DNA of 64,000 nt from JBGANR01 sp044222225 (GCA_044222225.1 JBGANR010000002.1:124001-188000), one strand, 5' to 3'; positions 50,171 to 59,644 are shown, counted from the first letter of the stretch. Notes: generated by a model from the letters alone, not told the origin. Translations and numbers: made by a program.

Positions 50171-51136
50171 TCAGGGGAGCAGGGCGACGGAGCCGGTGGT
50201 CAGACGCGCCTCGAGATCCCGGTGGGCCTGCGCGGCGTCGGCGAGCGGATAGGTATGCCCGACCCGGACGTCGAGCGTGCCGTCGGCGACGGCGCCGAGG
50301 ATCTCGCCGGCGCGCCACGCCAGCTCGGCCGGGTCCGCGACGAACGCGCCGAGCGTCGGCCGGGTGACGCGCAGCGACCCCAACGGGGCGAGTCGCTGCA
50401 GGTCGAAGGGCGGCACCGGTCCGCTCGCGGCGCCGAACAGCACCACGTCGCCGCGGACGCGCGTCGCGGCGAGGCTCTGCTCGAAGGTGGCGGCGCCGAC
50501 GCCGTCGTAGACGACTGCGACGCCGCGGCCGCCGGTCAGCCCGCGGACGCGGGAGGCGAGGTCGTCGCCGTAGCGGAGGGTGACGTCGGCGCCCGCGCCG
50601 AGGGATTGCGCCGCCTTCTCGTCGGAGGAGACCGTCGTGATGACCCGCAGCCCCTTCGCGACGGCGAGCTGGGTGAGCAGCAGCCCGACTCCTCCCGCAC
50701 CGGCGTGCACGAGGACGTCGTCGCCGGGCTGGGGGCGGGCGGAGCCGTCGAGGAGGTAGTGCGCCGTCATGCCCTGGAGCAGGCAGTTCGCGGCGACCTC
50801 GGGGGCGACGCCGTGCGGCACGGTCAGCGCGCGGTCGGCGCCGACGAGGAACAGCTCGGCGTACGAGCCGCGTGCGTCGACCGTCGCGACCCGGTCACCG
50901 ACCCGATCGGGGTCGACGCCGTCGCCCACGGCCACGACGACGCCGGCGGCCTCGGTGCCGGGAGTGAACGGTGTGGCGGCCGGATACCGGCCGAGACGGA
51001 AGTAGACCTCGATGAAGTTGACGCCGACGGCCTCGGTCCGCACCAGCAGCTCGCCGGGGCCGGGGACCGGATCGGGGAGCTCGCGGAACTGCAGGACCTC
51101 GGGGCCGCCGTGGGCGGAGACGCTGATGGCACGCAT
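50171..51136 (-). CDS. qor: NADPH:quinone reductase
   Basis: 321 residues from the ATG at 51136, where MRAISVSAHGGPEVLQF matches Qor-type starts; an ATG at 51163 would add nine residues. TEAVGVNFIEVYFRLGRYP, DVLVHAGAGGVGLLLTQLAVAKG and RGDVVLFGAASGPVPPFDL are present and zinc ligands are absent. In the position of mycobacterial Rv1454c. Reduces quinones with NADPH; physiological role is not settled. Confidence 0.93.
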   Translation of the reverse strand: MRAISVSAHGGPEVLQFRELPDPVPGPGELLVRTEAVGVNFIEVYFRLGRYPAATPFTPGTEAAGVVVAVGDGVDPDRVGDRVATVDARGSYAELFLVGADRALTVPHGVAPEVAANCLLQGMTAHYLLDGSARPQPGDDVLVHAGAGGVGLLLTQLAVAKGLRVITTVSSDEKAAQSLGAGADVTLRYGDDLASRVRGLTGGRGVAVVYDGVGAATFEQSLAATRVRGDVVLFGAASGPVPPFDLQRLAPLGSLRVTRPTLGAFVADPAELAWRAGEILGAVADGTLDVRVGHTYPLADAAQAHRDLEARLTTGSVALLP

Positions 51137-51171
51137 GGTCCCGTTATATCGCGTCGGTAACATCAGACTCC

Positions 51172-51504
51172 ATGAGCGAGACGGAGCTTGCGGAATCGGA
51201 GCGCACCACGACGGCCCCGGCCGGGGCGGTGAAGGCGATCGGTAAGTACCTCGCCGCGAACGGCGGTACCGGAACGGCGGTGCTCCAGCCGGTCGGCAAG
51301 GCCGGCGTCCGGGTGACGGTGGTGGCCGAGAACGGGATCCTCGGCGATCAACTCGTGCCGACGCTGGACGCCGCCAGGGCCGTCGTGGACGCCGTTCCGG
51401 GGCTGACGCTGTCGGCGGACGGCTGGACCCGCGAACTCGTCTCCAGGGCCGAACCGGCGCCCGGCCACTGGAAGAAGATGGCCGGCTGGGTGGCGAACAC
51501 CTGA
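51172..51504 (+). CDS. Small conserved protein of Rv1455 type
   Basis: 110 residues, no membrane helix, divergent from qor by 35 nt. The core from residue 15 on (AGAVKAIGKYLAANGGTGTAVLQPVGKAGVRVTVVAENGILGDQLV) looks like a compact alpha/beta fold. In mycobacteria a small protein stands at the same place; function unknown. The first residues (SETELAESERTT) are coded by a copy of a short DNA repeat seen twice more in the window. Confidence 0.75.
   Translation: MSETELAESERTTTAPAGAVKAIGKYLAANGGTGTAVLQPVGKAGVRVTVVAENGILGDQLVPTLDAARAVVDAVPGLTLSADGWTRELVSRAEPAPGHWKKMAGWVANT
51178..51198 (+). repeat. Dispersed 21-bp repeat, copy 1
   Basis: GAGACGGAGCTTGCGGAATCG in the first codons of the Rv1455-type gene, read as ETELAES. 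Differs from copy 2 (62243-62263) at one base and from copy 3 (34058-34078, minus strand) at two. Confidence 0.7.
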
Positions 51505-51529
51505 CCGGGCGGCTCAGGAACCAGCCGGT

Positions 51530-52522
51530 TCAGGACTCGGCCGGCACCTTCTCCGGCCGGGCGGCGACGACCTCGCTGCGGCTCACGCGGGGACGCAGGG
51601 ACGTCCACAACGCGGCCGTCGCGGCGACGCAGGTGCCCGCACCCGCGACGTGCGCGACGACGAGCGCCGCCGGCACGTTCGTGTAGAACTGCACGATCCC
51701 GATCGTGGCCTGCGCCAGGACGATCGCGATGAGCGTCACCAGGCGCTTGCGGACCACGCCGCGCGCACCGACGGCCGCGAGCCCGAAGCCGAGGCCGACG
51801 AGCAGCGCGAGATAGGCGACGAGCAACTCGGCGTGCAGGTGGACCAGCGCGGTGATGTCGAACTCCAGGCGCGGTACCACGCGGTCGAGGCTCTTGTCGC
51901 CGGCGTGCGGCCCCGCCCCCGTGACGAGCGTGCCGGCGACGAGCGTGCCCGACAACGCGACGGCCGACAGGGCGGCGAGCAGCCGCAGCGGTCGCGGCGC
52001 GGTCCGGACGAGGACGCCGTCGTCGGGCTCGGCGATCTTGCCGTAGAGCACCGTCGCGAGCCAGACCATCGACATCGACACGAGCAGGTGGATGGCGACG
52101 GTCCACCACAGCAGGCCGGTGAGCACGGTGATGCCGCCGATCACGGCCTGCGCCACGGTCGACGCCGGCATCAGCCAGGCGTAGCGGACCACCTCGGGCC
52201 GCCGTCGCGCGCGGGTGACAGCCAGGACGACCGCGGCCGCGGTCAGCACGACGACGAACGTCAGCATCCGGTTGCCGAACTCGATGGCCTGGTGGAAGGC
52301 CGCGATGTCCGAGTGTGACGTCGGCGTCAAGCTGCCGGGCGAGCACTGCGGCCAGGTCGGGCAGCCGAGCCCCGATGCCGTGACACGGACGACCGAGCCG
52401 GTGACGGCGATGCCGCCCTGGGCGACGATGCCGCAGAAGGCGATGACGAGTTGGACGCGCACCGAGGGGAGCGGCAGCCTGTCGACGAGCCGGAGATACT
52501 GCCGGGAGAGCGCGTGAATCAC
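51530..52522 (-). CDS. ctaA: Haem A synthase
   Basis: Oxidises haem O to haem A for cytochrome c oxidase (COX15/CtaA family). 330 residues, GTG start. Eight membrane helices; SGLGCPTWPQC with a Cys pair on the outer loop, the haem-binding His residues in FHQAIEFGNRML and AIHLLVSM, and in the second half HLHAELLVAYL and VVAHVAGAGTC. Convergent with the Rv1455-type gene; just downstream of the ABC exporter genes on the same strand, separated by 36 nt. Confidence 0.94.
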   Translation of the reverse strand: MIHALSRQYLRLVDRLPLPSVRVQLVIAFCGIVAQGGIAVTGSVVRVTASGLGCPTWPQCSPGSLTPTSHSDIAAFHQAIEFGNRMLTFVVVLTAAAVVLAVTRARRRPEVVRYAWLMPASTVAQAVIGGITVLTGLLWWTVAIHLLVSMSMVWLATVLYGKIAEPDDGVLVRTAPRPLRLLAALSAVALSGTLVAGTLVTGAGPHAGDKSLDRVVPRLEFDITALVHLHAELLVAYLALLVGLGFGLAAVGARGVVRKRLVTLIAIVLAQATIGIVQFYTNVPAALVVAHVAGAGTCVAATAALWTSLRPRVSRSEVVAARPEKVPAES

Positions 52523-52558
52523 CCCGTCAGCCTATCGGCCTCGTGGCACACGTCGATC

Positions 52559-53329
52559 TCAGGTGAACCGGAACCAGCGGACCGCGGCACCGCCGGCGAC
52601 GACGGCCCACGCGGCGAGGATGGCGAGGCCGAGCAGGTCGATGCGCACGTCGACGGCGGCGCGGAGCGCTTCGACGAGGGCACCGGACGGGCTGAGGCGC
52701 GCGATCCACCACAGCGCTCGCGGCACGCCGTCGCCCGCCGCGACGAGCCCGCCGAGAGCGAGCAGGACGAACCACAGCAGATTGGCCAGCGCCAGCACGA
52801 TCTCGGCCTTGAAGGTGCCGCCCAGCAGCAGCCCCAGCGTCGCGAACGCCGCGACGCCGGCGGCGAGCACGACGGCGCCCAGCCCGAGTCCCAGCGGCGA
52901 CGGCCGCCAGCCGAGCGCTGCCGAGATGCCGCCGAGCAACAGCGCCTGCAGTACGACGACGACGGCCACCGCCAGCGTCTTGCCCGCGATGATGCCCCAG
53001 CGGGGCAGGGGCGTGGCACCCAGGCGTTTGAGGGCGCCGTAGCGGCGGTCGAAGCCGACGGCGATCGCCTGGCCGGTGAACGCCGTCGAGACGACGGCCA
53101 GCGCCATGATCGCGGGCGCCACGCGGTCCACCGGGTGATCGCCGAGGGCGTCGATGGGCAGCAGCGACAGCCCGACGAGCATCGTCACCGGGATGAACAT
53201 GGTGAGCAGCAGCTGTTCGCTGTTGCGCAGCAGCAGGGACAGCTCCATGCGGGTCTGGGCGGCGAGCATCGCGGGCACGGTCGCCGGGCGGGCGTCCGGG
53301 GTGAAGGTGCCGGGGGCGAAGCGGGTCAT
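52559..53329 (-). CDS. ABC-2-type exporter permease
   Basis: 256 residues, six membrane helices after a short cytoplasmic start. AQTRMELSLLLRNSEQLLLTMFIPVTMLVGL and TGQAIAVGFDRRYGALKRLGATPLPRW are typical of drug/polyketide-type ABC-2 permeases. ATG overlaps the ATPase stop (ATGA at 53326-53329), so the pair is one exporter. Same place as mycobacterial Rv1457c; substrate unknown. Confidence 0.93.
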   Translation of the reverse strand: MTRFAPGTFTPDARPATVPAMLAAQTRMELSLLLRNSEQLLLTMFIPVTMLVGLSLLPIDALGDHPVDRVAPAIMALAVVSTAFTGQAIAVGFDRRYGALKRLGATPLPRWGIIAGKTLAVAVVVVLQALLLGGISAALGWRPSPLGLGLGAVVLAAGVAAFATLGLLLGGTFKAEIVLALANLLWFVLLALGGLVAAGDGVPRALWWIARLSPSGALVEALRAAVDVRIDLLGLAILAAWAVVAGGAAVRWFRFT

Positions 53330-54279
53330 CGGCGTACGTCCCGTCCGGTGAGTTCGAGGAAGACGTCTTCGAGGCTGCTGCCGGCCGAGCGGAGCTCGGT
53401 GACGAGGACGTCGTTGTCGGCGCACCACGCCGCGAGCGAAGAGATGAGCGCCGGCGTCGACGGGACTCCGGTGAGCCGATAGCCGGCCGCGGTCTCGGCG
53501 CATCGGCCGCCGAGGGCGGCGCCGAGCAGGTCCGGGTCGAGCGGTTCGCGCGTCGCGAACTCGAGGCCGCCGTCGGGACAGGCGGTCAGTTCGGCGGGCG
53601 TGCCCGCGGCGACGACGCGCCCGGCGTCGATGATGACGATCGCATCGGCCAGCTGCTCGGCCTCCTCCATGTGGTGGGTCGTGAGCAGCACGGTGACGCC
53701 GTCGTCGCGCAGGCGTCCGACGAGGTCCCAGACGAGCCTGCGCGCCTGCGCGTCGAGTCCGGCGGTCGGCTCGTCGAGGAACACGATCTCGGGCCGGCCG
53801 ACCAGGGCGCAGGCGAGCGCGAGCCGCTGTTGCTGGCCGCCGGACAGCCGCCGGTACGAGGTGCGCCGGACGTCGGTGAGACCGAGCTCGGCGAGCAGCC
53901 AGTCGGGATCCAGCGGTTCGGCGAAGTAGGCGGCGACGAGTCGCAGCATCTCCTCGGCTCGGGCGCCGGGGTAGGCCCCGCCGCCCTGCAGCATGACGCC
54001 CATCCGCGGGCGCAGTCTGCCCGCGTCGGAGACCGGATCGAGGCCGAGCACGCGGACGGTGCCGCTGTCGGGCAGCGCGAAGCCTTCACAGATCTCGACG
54101 GTGGTGGTCTTGCCCGCCCCGTTGGGACCGAGCAGCGCGAGTACGGTGCCCCGGGGGACGTCGAGATCGAGGCTGTCGACGGCGACCGTCTCGTCGTACG
54201 ATTTGCGTAGTCCCCGAATCTGCAGCGCGGACTCCGGTGACACGGCGTCCTGCGCGTGGGAGACGGGCGTAGCGGTCAC
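53326..54279 (-). CDS. ABC exporter ATP-binding protein
   Basis: 317 residues from a GTG at 54279. Walker A LLGPNGAGKTTTVE near residue 50, signature RLSGGQQQRLAL, Walker B IVFLDEPTAGLD and H-loop LLTTHHMEEAE are complete. The C-terminal part (DRRA1-like tail) is typical of drug-export ATPases. The frame stays open far upstream on this strand, but that region is the mptB gene in another frame. Rv1458c position; works with the permease downstream. Confidence 0.94.
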   Translation of the reverse strand: MTATPVSHAQDAVSPESALQIRGLRKSYDETVAVDSLDLDVPRGTVLALLGPNGAGKTTTVEICEGFALPDSGTVRVLGLDPVSDAGRLRPRMGVMLQGGGAYPGARAEEMLRLVAAYFAEPLDPDWLLAELGLTDVRRTSYRRLSGGQQQRLALACALVGRPEIVFLDEPTAGLDAQARRLVWDLVGRLRDDGVTVLLTTHHMEEAEQLADAIVIIDAGRVVAAGTPAELTACPDGGLEFATREPLDPDLLGAALGGRCAETAAGYRLTGVPSTPALISSLAAWCADNDVLVTELRSAGSSLEDVFLELTGRDVRR

Positions 54280-54290
54280 GGAAGTCCAGC

Positions 54291-56030
54291 CTAGGCGGCC
54301 CGGCGGCCGCGTCGGGAGCCGGGCCGCTCGAGGACCACGAACGCGACGCCCGCGGCGACGAAGATCGCGCCCAGGACGGCCTGGTGGAGTGTGGGGATGG
54401 CGACGGGTCCGCCGCTGGGCATGGCCATGAAGCACATGATGACGATGAGGACCACCGCGCCGATGCGGAACGCCGGACGTGACGCCCAAGCGGCCAGTGG
54501 CGCGACCGCCGCCAGCCAGTACCAGGGCTGTACGACCGGGTAGAACAGGACGATCATCGCGAGCGAGGCGCCGAGCGCACCCACGATGTGCAGTCGTCCG
54601 GAGAGGGCGGCGAACATCATGCGGATCGCGAAGGCGGCCCCGATGAGCTGCCCGATCGGCTGTGTGAAGGCGAGTGTCGACGTCGTGTGGTCGCCGAGGC
54701 CGAGATACTCGCCGGCGCGGCCCGCCGACATGCCGATGAGCGCCGAGACCGAGGACCAGTTGCGGACCACCGTGTTGTCCGGCACGGCGAACAGCCACCC
54801 GAAGCCCAGCCCGCTGAGCATCGACACGGCCACCGAGAGCGCCGCGGCGACGGCGCCGAGCATCGAGCCCGCGTAGACGAGCAGCGTCGCCGGCCGATGG
54901 GCGAGCCCCCACCACGAGCGCCAGGGCTGCCCGCGCAGTCGCGGCAGGGTGGCGCCCCAGCGGCGGGCCAGGGCGATGGCGATGAACGGCAGCGCGATGA
55001 TCGACGTCAGCTTGACGAGCACCGACGCCGTCACGAGGCAGACGCCCCAGACGAGCGTGCGGCCCGCCTGCGTCGGTCCCCGTGTGGCCCACAACGGTCC
55101 GGCGGCGTCGACGGCCCGCAGCGCGACCTCGGTGCCGACGAGCATGAGGCCGATCATCAGTCCGTCGTTGTGGATGCCGCCCACCAGGTGCAGCAGCACG
55201 AGTGGATTCGCGGCGCCGAGCCACAGCGCCGCGACCGGATCGACACCGCAGCGGCTCGCCAGCCGTGGCAGCGCCCACACGATGAGGGCGACGCCCACCA
55301 GCGCGAGGATGCGGTGCAAGGCGATGGCGATCGGGATCTGGCCGTTGGCCACATAGTTGATGCCCTGGCCCGCCCAGAGGAACAGGGGGCCGTAGGGCGC
55401 GGGTGTCTCGCGCCAGATGGTCGGTACGGACAGGGTGTAGACGTGGTCGACGCCGAGCCCCGTCACCGGCCCGACCTCGTACGGATCGAGGCCGAGGGAC
55501 GTGATCTCGCTCTGCGCGAGGTAGGAGTACACGTCCTTGCTGTAGAGCGGCGGGGCGAGGGCCAGCGGGATCGTCCACAGCGTGAACACCCGATGGAAAT
55601 CGCGCATGGACATGGAGCGGTGCACGAACCGGCCCGTCACGCGATAGACGGTGAACTGGCTGAGCATGAGCCATGCGAAGCCGACGAGGATCGTGCCGGC
55701 GAACGCCATCGTCATCGAGACGGTGTAGATGCGCGGCGGCAGGCCGAGCAGCCGCACTCCGAGCACCGGGTTCTGGACGACGGGCAGCGAGCCGGCGCCG
55801 ATCGCGGCGATGGCGAGCATCACGGCCCCGGTCGCGCCGAGCAGCGTGACGCGCCCCAGGACGCGGCGCTGGACGGGCAGCAGGGGCTCGGGGGTGGCCT
55901 CGGGGTCGACGGCGTGCAGCGTCGCGACGTGCTCGCCGTAGTCGTGCGGGGCGTGCGGGCCCGGCAGCCGCAGCCCCAGCCACCGCATCGTCCTGTCGAG
56001 GCGCGCGGCGCCCCGGGCCGGGGTGTTCAT
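54291..56030 (-). CDS. mptB: Alpha-(1->6)-mannosyltransferase MptB
   Basis: GT-C polyprenol-phosphate-mannose-dependent transferase that builds the mannan core of lipomannan and lipoarabinomannan. 579 residues with about 13 helices. The GT-C acidic motif on the first outer loop reads PLYSKDVYSYLAQSE, followed by GLDPYEVGPVTGLG and PYGPLFLWAGQG. C-terminus ends in a basic tail. Neighbourhood (ABC pair, sufR) matches Rv1459c. Strong indicator of a mycolata-type envelope. Confidence 0.9.
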   Translation of the reverse strand: MNTPARGAARLDRTMRWLGLRLPGPHAPHDYGEHVATLHAVDPEATPEPLLPVQRRVLGRVTLLGATGAVMLAIAAIGAGSLPVVQNPVLGVRLLGLPPRIYTVSMTMAFAGTILVGFAWLMLSQFTVYRVTGRFVHRSMSMRDFHRVFTLWTIPLALAPPLYSKDVYSYLAQSEITSLGLDPYEVGPVTGLGVDHVYTLSVPTIWRETPAPYGPLFLWAGQGINYVANGQIPIAIALHRILALVGVALIVWALPRLASRCGVDPVAALWLGAANPLVLLHLVGGIHNDGLMIGLMLVGTEVALRAVDAAGPLWATRGPTQAGRTLVWGVCLVTASVLVKLTSIIALPFIAIALARRWGATLPRLRGQPWRSWWGLAHRPATLLVYAGSMLGAVAAALSVAVSMLSGLGFGWLFAVPDNTVVRNWSSVSALIGMSAGRAGEYLGLGDHTTSTLAFTQPIGQLIGAAFAIRMMFAALSGRLHIVGALGASLAMIVLFYPVVQPWYWLAAVAPLAAWASRPAFRIGAVVLIVIMCFMAMPSGGPVAIPTLHQAVLGAIFVAAGVAFVVLERPGSRRGRRAA

Positions 56031-56126
56031 CGGCTACGACCTTAGTTGTCCGGGGGCTTCGTGGTGGCGGGGGTCATCGGCGGACCGCCGGCGACACCCA
56101 CCACCACGCCCGCCGCTCTAGCCAAG

Positions 56127-56142
56127 GCAAGGGTTCCCTTGC
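56127..56142 (+). promoter_or_regulatory. 16-bp palindrome in the mptB/sufR intergenic region
   Basis: GCAAGGG (56127-56133) and CCCTTGC (56136-56142) are perfect inverses around TT, 35 nt before the sufR start. It lies between divergent mptB and sufR promoters. Function unknown; may bind a regulator other than SufR. Confidence 0.5.
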
Positions 56143-56164
56143 TAGCGTCGGGGAGTTAATTCCG

Positions 56165-56181
56165 CAACACTGATGTTGTGA
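56165..56181 (+). promoter_or_regulatory. SufR operator overlapping the sufR start
   Basis: The 17 bases fit two known SufR-site forms at once: ACACT-N5-TGTGA (56167-56181), as I recall for M. tuberculosis SufR, and CAAC-N6-GTTG (56165-56178), known from cyanobacteria. The GTG start codon of sufR (56178-56180) is inside the site. Binding here would block initiation of the sufR-sufBDCSUT transcript. Confidence 0.75.
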
Positions 56182-56945
56182 AAAGCGCGGGCGGGTCGGT
56201 TGCTGCCGTGGCAGCGACCGGTCAGGAGCACACCGCGGGCGGCGATCGTGCCACCCGCGGTGCTGTCGTGCGTCTGCTGCTGGAGGAGGGGCCCGTGACG
56301 GTCGGCGAGATCGCCGAGCGGCTGGCGTTGAGTCAGGCGGGTGTGCGCAGGCATCTCGAGGCGCTCGTGGCCTCGGGGGACGCCGCGCACGCGCCGACGG
56401 CGCGGGGCCGGGGGCGGGGACGTCCGGCGCGGGCCTTCCTGCTCACCCCTGCGGGGCGGGCGCGGCAGCGGCACTCCTACGATGACCTCGCCGTCGACGC
56501 CATCGCGGAGCTGCGCCGGCTCGGTGGTGACGCCGCGGTGCTGCGTTTCGCGCGGCGGCGGGTCGACGGCGTTGTCGGCGCGGTGCGGCCGTCGGAAGGC
56601 GACTCCGATGTCGCCGGCACCGCCGAGCGGATCGCCGTCGCCCTCACCGACGCCGGCTACGCGACGAGCGTGCGCCGCGTCGGCAACGGCGTGCAGATCT
56701 GTCAGCATCACTGCCCGGTCTCCCGGGTGGCCGAGGCGGTGCCGGAGATCTGTGAGGCGGAGGCCGAGGCGTTCGCCGCGGTCCTCGGCACCCACGTGCA
56801 GCGCCTGGCGACGATCGCCAACGGCGACTGCGCCTGTACGACCCATGTCCCGCTGGGCAGCCCCCCGGTGGCGATCCATACGACGGCCGCCGGGGTCCGC
56901 CCCGGCACGCGAGGGACCGCTGGTCCCGGAAAGGAAGCGCGATGA
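56178..56945 (+). CDS. sufR: Fe-S-sensing repressor SufR
   Basis: 255 residues. DeoR/ArsR-like winged HTH (AVVRLLLEEGPVTVGEIAERLALSQAGVRRHLEAL), then a C-terminal cluster-binding part with QICQHHCPV, EICEAEAE and GDCACTTH, giving the Cys set for a 4Fe-4S cluster. Represses the suf operon when the cluster is intact. The GTG at 56178 is the only start upstream of the HTH, and it sits inside the operator with no Shine-Dalgarno, so a leaderless mRNA is likely. Its stop overlaps the sufB ATG. Confidence 0.92.
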   Translation: MKSAGGSVAAVAATGQEHTAGGDRATRGAVVRLLLEEGPVTVGEIAERLALSQAGVRRHLEALVASGDAAHAPTARGRGRGRPARAFLLTPAGRARQRHSYDDLAVDAIAELRRLGGDAAVLRFARRRVDGVVGAVRPSEGDSDVAGTAERIAVALTDAGYATSVRRVGNGVQICQHHCPVSRVAEAVPEICEAEAEAFAAVLGTHVQRLATIANGDCACTTHVPLGSPPVAIHTTAAGVRPGTRGTAGPGKEAR

Positions 56946-58375
56946 GCGTCACCGACGCGAACGCCCCCCTGACTCAGGAGGAGACGATCGCCACGCTCGG
57001 GCACTACGGGTACGGCTGGTCCGACTCCGACGTCGCCGGTGCGAGCGCACGGCGCGGCCTGTCCGAGGCCGTCGTCGCCGACATCTCGGCCAAGAAGAGC
57101 GAGCCCGAGTGGATGCTCGCGAGCCGGCTCAAGGCACTGTCGATCTTCGACCGCAAGCCGATGCCGACGTGGGGTTCGAACCTCGACGGCATCGACTTCG
57201 ACAACATCAAGTACTTCGTGCGGTCCACCGAGAAGCAGGCCCAGACCTGGGACGACCTGCCGGACGACATCAAGAACACCTACGACAGGCTCGGCATCCC
57301 GGAGGCCGAGAAGCAGCGCCTCGTCTCGGGTGTCGCGGCGCAGTACGAGTCGGAGGTCGTCTACCACCAGATCCGCGAGGACCTGGAGCAGCAGGGCGTC
57401 ATCTTCCTCGACACCGACAGCGGGCTGCGGGAGCACCCGGAGCTGTTCAAGCAGTACTTCGGTTCTGTCATCCCCGCCGGTGACAACAAGTTCTCGGCGC
57501 TCAACACGGCCGTGTGGTCGGGCGGCTCGTTCATCTACGTGCCGCCGGGCGTGCGCGTGGACATCCCGCTGCAGGCCTACTTCCGCATCAACACCGAGAA
57601 CATGGGCCAGTTCGAGCGGACGCTCATCATCGTCGACGAGGGTGCCTACGTGCACTACGTCGAGGGCTGCACGGCGCCGATCTACAAGACGGACTCGCTG
57701 CACTCGGCGGTCGTCGAGATCATCGTCAAGAAGGGCGGCCGCTGCCGCTACACGACCATCCAGAACTGGTCGAACAACGTCTACAACCTCGTCACCAAGC
57801 GGGCGAAGGCCGAGGCCGGCGCCACGATGGAGTGGATCGACGGCAACATCGGCTCCAAGGTGACGATGAAGTATCCGGCCGTCTGGATGACGGGCGAGTA
57901 CGCCAAGGGCGAGGTGCTCTCGGTGGCGTTCGCCGGCGAGGGCCAGCACCAGGACACCGGCTCGAAGATGGTGCACCTGGCGCCGCACACGTCGAGCAAC
58001 ATCGTGAGCAAGTCGGTGGCGCGCGGTGGCGGCCGGGCGTCGTACCGCGGCCTCGTGCAGATCAACAAGGGCGCGTACGGCTCGCGATCGACGGTCAAGT
58101 GCGACGCGCTGCTCGTCGACCAGATCAGCCGCAGCGACACCTACCCGTACGTCGACATCCGCGAGGACGACGTGACGATGGGCCACGAGGCCACGGTCTC
58201 GAGGGTGTCCGACGACCAGCTCTTCTACCTCATGAGCCGCGGCCTCACCGAGGACGAGGCGATGGCGATGGTGGTGCGCGGCTTCGTCGAGCCGATCGCC
58301 AAGGAACTGCCGATGGAATACGCACTGGAACTGAACCGGCTCATCGAGCTGCAGATGGAAGGGGCCGTGGGCTAA
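56942..58375 (+). CDS. sufB: Fe-S scaffold subunit SufB
   Basis: Part of the SufBCD scaffold that builds Fe-S clusters. 477 residues. YVPPGVRVDIPLQAYFRINTENMGQFERTLIIVDEG and VEGCTAPIYKTDSLHSAVVE with the conserved Cys, and SRSDTYPYVDIREDDVTMGHEATVSRVSDDQLFYL-type C-terminus. No intein is present, unlike M. tuberculosis SufB. ATGA overlap with sufR; the GTG of sufD follows directly after its stop. Confidence 0.96.
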   Translation: MSVTDANAPLTQEETIATLGHYGYGWSDSDVAGASARRGLSEAVVADISAKKSEPEWMLASRLKALSIFDRKPMPTWGSNLDGIDFDNIKYFVRSTEKQAQTWDDLPDDIKNTYDRLGIPEAEKQRLVSGVAAQYESEVVYHQIREDLEQQGVIFLDTDSGLREHPELFKQYFGSVIPAGDNKFSALNTAVWSGGSFIYVPPGVRVDIPLQAYFRINTENMGQFERTLIIVDEGAYVHYVEGCTAPIYKTDSLHSAVVEIIVKKGGRCRYTTIQNWSNNVYNLVTKRAKAEAGATMEWIDGNIGSKVTMKYPAVWMTGEYAKGEVLSVAFAGEGQHQDTGSKMVHLAPHTSSNIVSKSVARGGGRASYRGLVQINKGAYGSRSTVKCDALLVDQISRSDTYPYVDIREDDVTMGHEATVSRVSDDQLFYLMSRGLTEDEAMAMVVRGFVEPIAKELPMEYALELNRLIELQMEGAVG

Positions 58376-59590
58376 GTGAGCGACGCTGGAGACTTCGCGG
58401 GCGCGGGAGTGATCGGAGCGGTGGCCGGTGAGAACACCGGTGGTGCGGGGAGTGTGCTCGCCGCCGACAAGGGCGCGCTGTTCCGGTCGTTCGACGTGGC
58501 GGCGTTCGAGGTGCCGCACGGTCGTGACGAGGCGTGGCGGTTCACGCCGCTGCGCCGGCTGCGCGGACTGCACAACGGCAGCGCCGTCGCCGACGCGTCG
58601 ACGACCGTCGAGGTGACGGGGGACGCCGTCGTCGAGACCGTCGGCCGCGGCGATGTGCGTCTCGGCGAGGCCGGGGTGCCGTTCGACCGGGTCGCGGCGC
58701 AGGCCTATTCGTCGTTCGAGACGGCGACGATCGTGACCGTGGCCGACGAGACCGAGGTCGCCGAGCCGATCTCGATCGTCATGACCGGCCCGGGCGCCGG
58801 ACACGTCGCCTACGGGCACCTGCAGGTGCGCATCGGAAACCACGCGAGCGCGGTCGTCGTGCTCGATCAGCGCGGCGGCGGCACGTACGCCGAGAACGTC
58901 GAGCTGCTGCTCGGCGACGGTGCGCGGCTGACGTTCGTCGACGTCCACGACTGGGACGACGACGCCGTCCACGTCGCGACGCACCACATCTCGCTGGGCC
59001 GGGACGCGGGGATCAAGCATTTCGCCATCAGCCTCGGCGGCGATCTCGTCCGGATGAGCCCGCTCGTGCAGTACCGCGGTCCCGGCGGCGACGCCGAGCT
59101 GTGGGGCCTCTACTTCGCCGACGCCGGGCAGCACCTGGAGCAGCGGCTCCTCGTCGACCACGCCGTGCCGAACTGCCGGTCGAACGTCGTCTACAAGGGC
59201 GCGCTGCAGGGCGATCCGGCCGCGACGCACGGCAAGGAGGCGCACACCGTCTGGATCGGCGACGTCCTCATCCGCCCCGCGGCGGAGGGCACCGAGACCT
59301 TCGAGCTCAACCGCAACCTCATCCTCACCGACGGCGCGCGCGCCGACTCGGTGCCGAACCTGGAGATCGAGACCGGCGAGATCGTCGGCGCGGGCCATGC
59401 CAGCGCGACGGGCCGGTTCGACGACGAGCAGCTCTTCTACCTGCGGTCGCGCGGCATCTCGGAGGAGGAGGCGCGCCGGCTCGTCGTGCGCGGCTTCTTC
59501 GGCGAGGTCATCGCCAGGATCGGCGTCCCGGAGCTGCGCGAGCGGCTCTCGGCGGCCATCGAGGCCGAGCTCGCCACCACCGGCACCTAG
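58376..59590 (+). CDS. sufD: Fe-S scaffold subunit SufD
   Basis: 404 residues, GTG directly after the sufB TAA. The N-terminal helical part has VPHGRDEAWRFTPLRRLRGL; the beta-helix core ends with GRFDDEQLFYLRSRGISEEEARRLVVRGFFGEVI, where the His of the Suf active site in GHASA(T) is visible. Pairs with SufB in the SufBC2D complex. The first 25 residues are Gly-rich and unconserved. Confidence 0.95.
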   Translation: MSDAGDFAGAGVIGAVAGENTGGAGSVLAADKGALFRSFDVAAFEVPHGRDEAWRFTPLRRLRGLHNGSAVADASTTVEVTGDAVVETVGRGDVRLGEAGVPFDRVAAQAYSSFETATIVTVADETEVAEPISIVMTGPGAGHVAYGHLQVRIGNHASAVVVLDQRGGGTYAENVELLLGDGARLTFVDVHDWDDDAVHVATHHISLGRDAGIKHFAISLGGDLVRMSPLVQYRGPGGDAELWGLYFADAGQHLEQRLLVDHAVPNCRSNVVYKGALQGDPAATHGKEAHTVWIGDVLIRPAAEGTETFELNRNLILTDGARADSVPNLEIETGEIVGAGHASATGRFDDEQLFYLRSRGISEEEARRLVVRGFFGEVIARIGVPELRERLSAAIEAELATTGT

Positions 59591-59644
59591 CGCGCCGTCG
59601 CATTCACATACGCCACCATCGATACGTAAGGAAGACGAGCCACA

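Noticed and set aside
54280..55983. Upstream extension of the ABC ATPase frame to nearly 900 residues
   Set aside because: The added part is the mptB gene read in another frame; the ATPase family starts at SALQIRGLRKSYDET and a GTG at 54279 fits.
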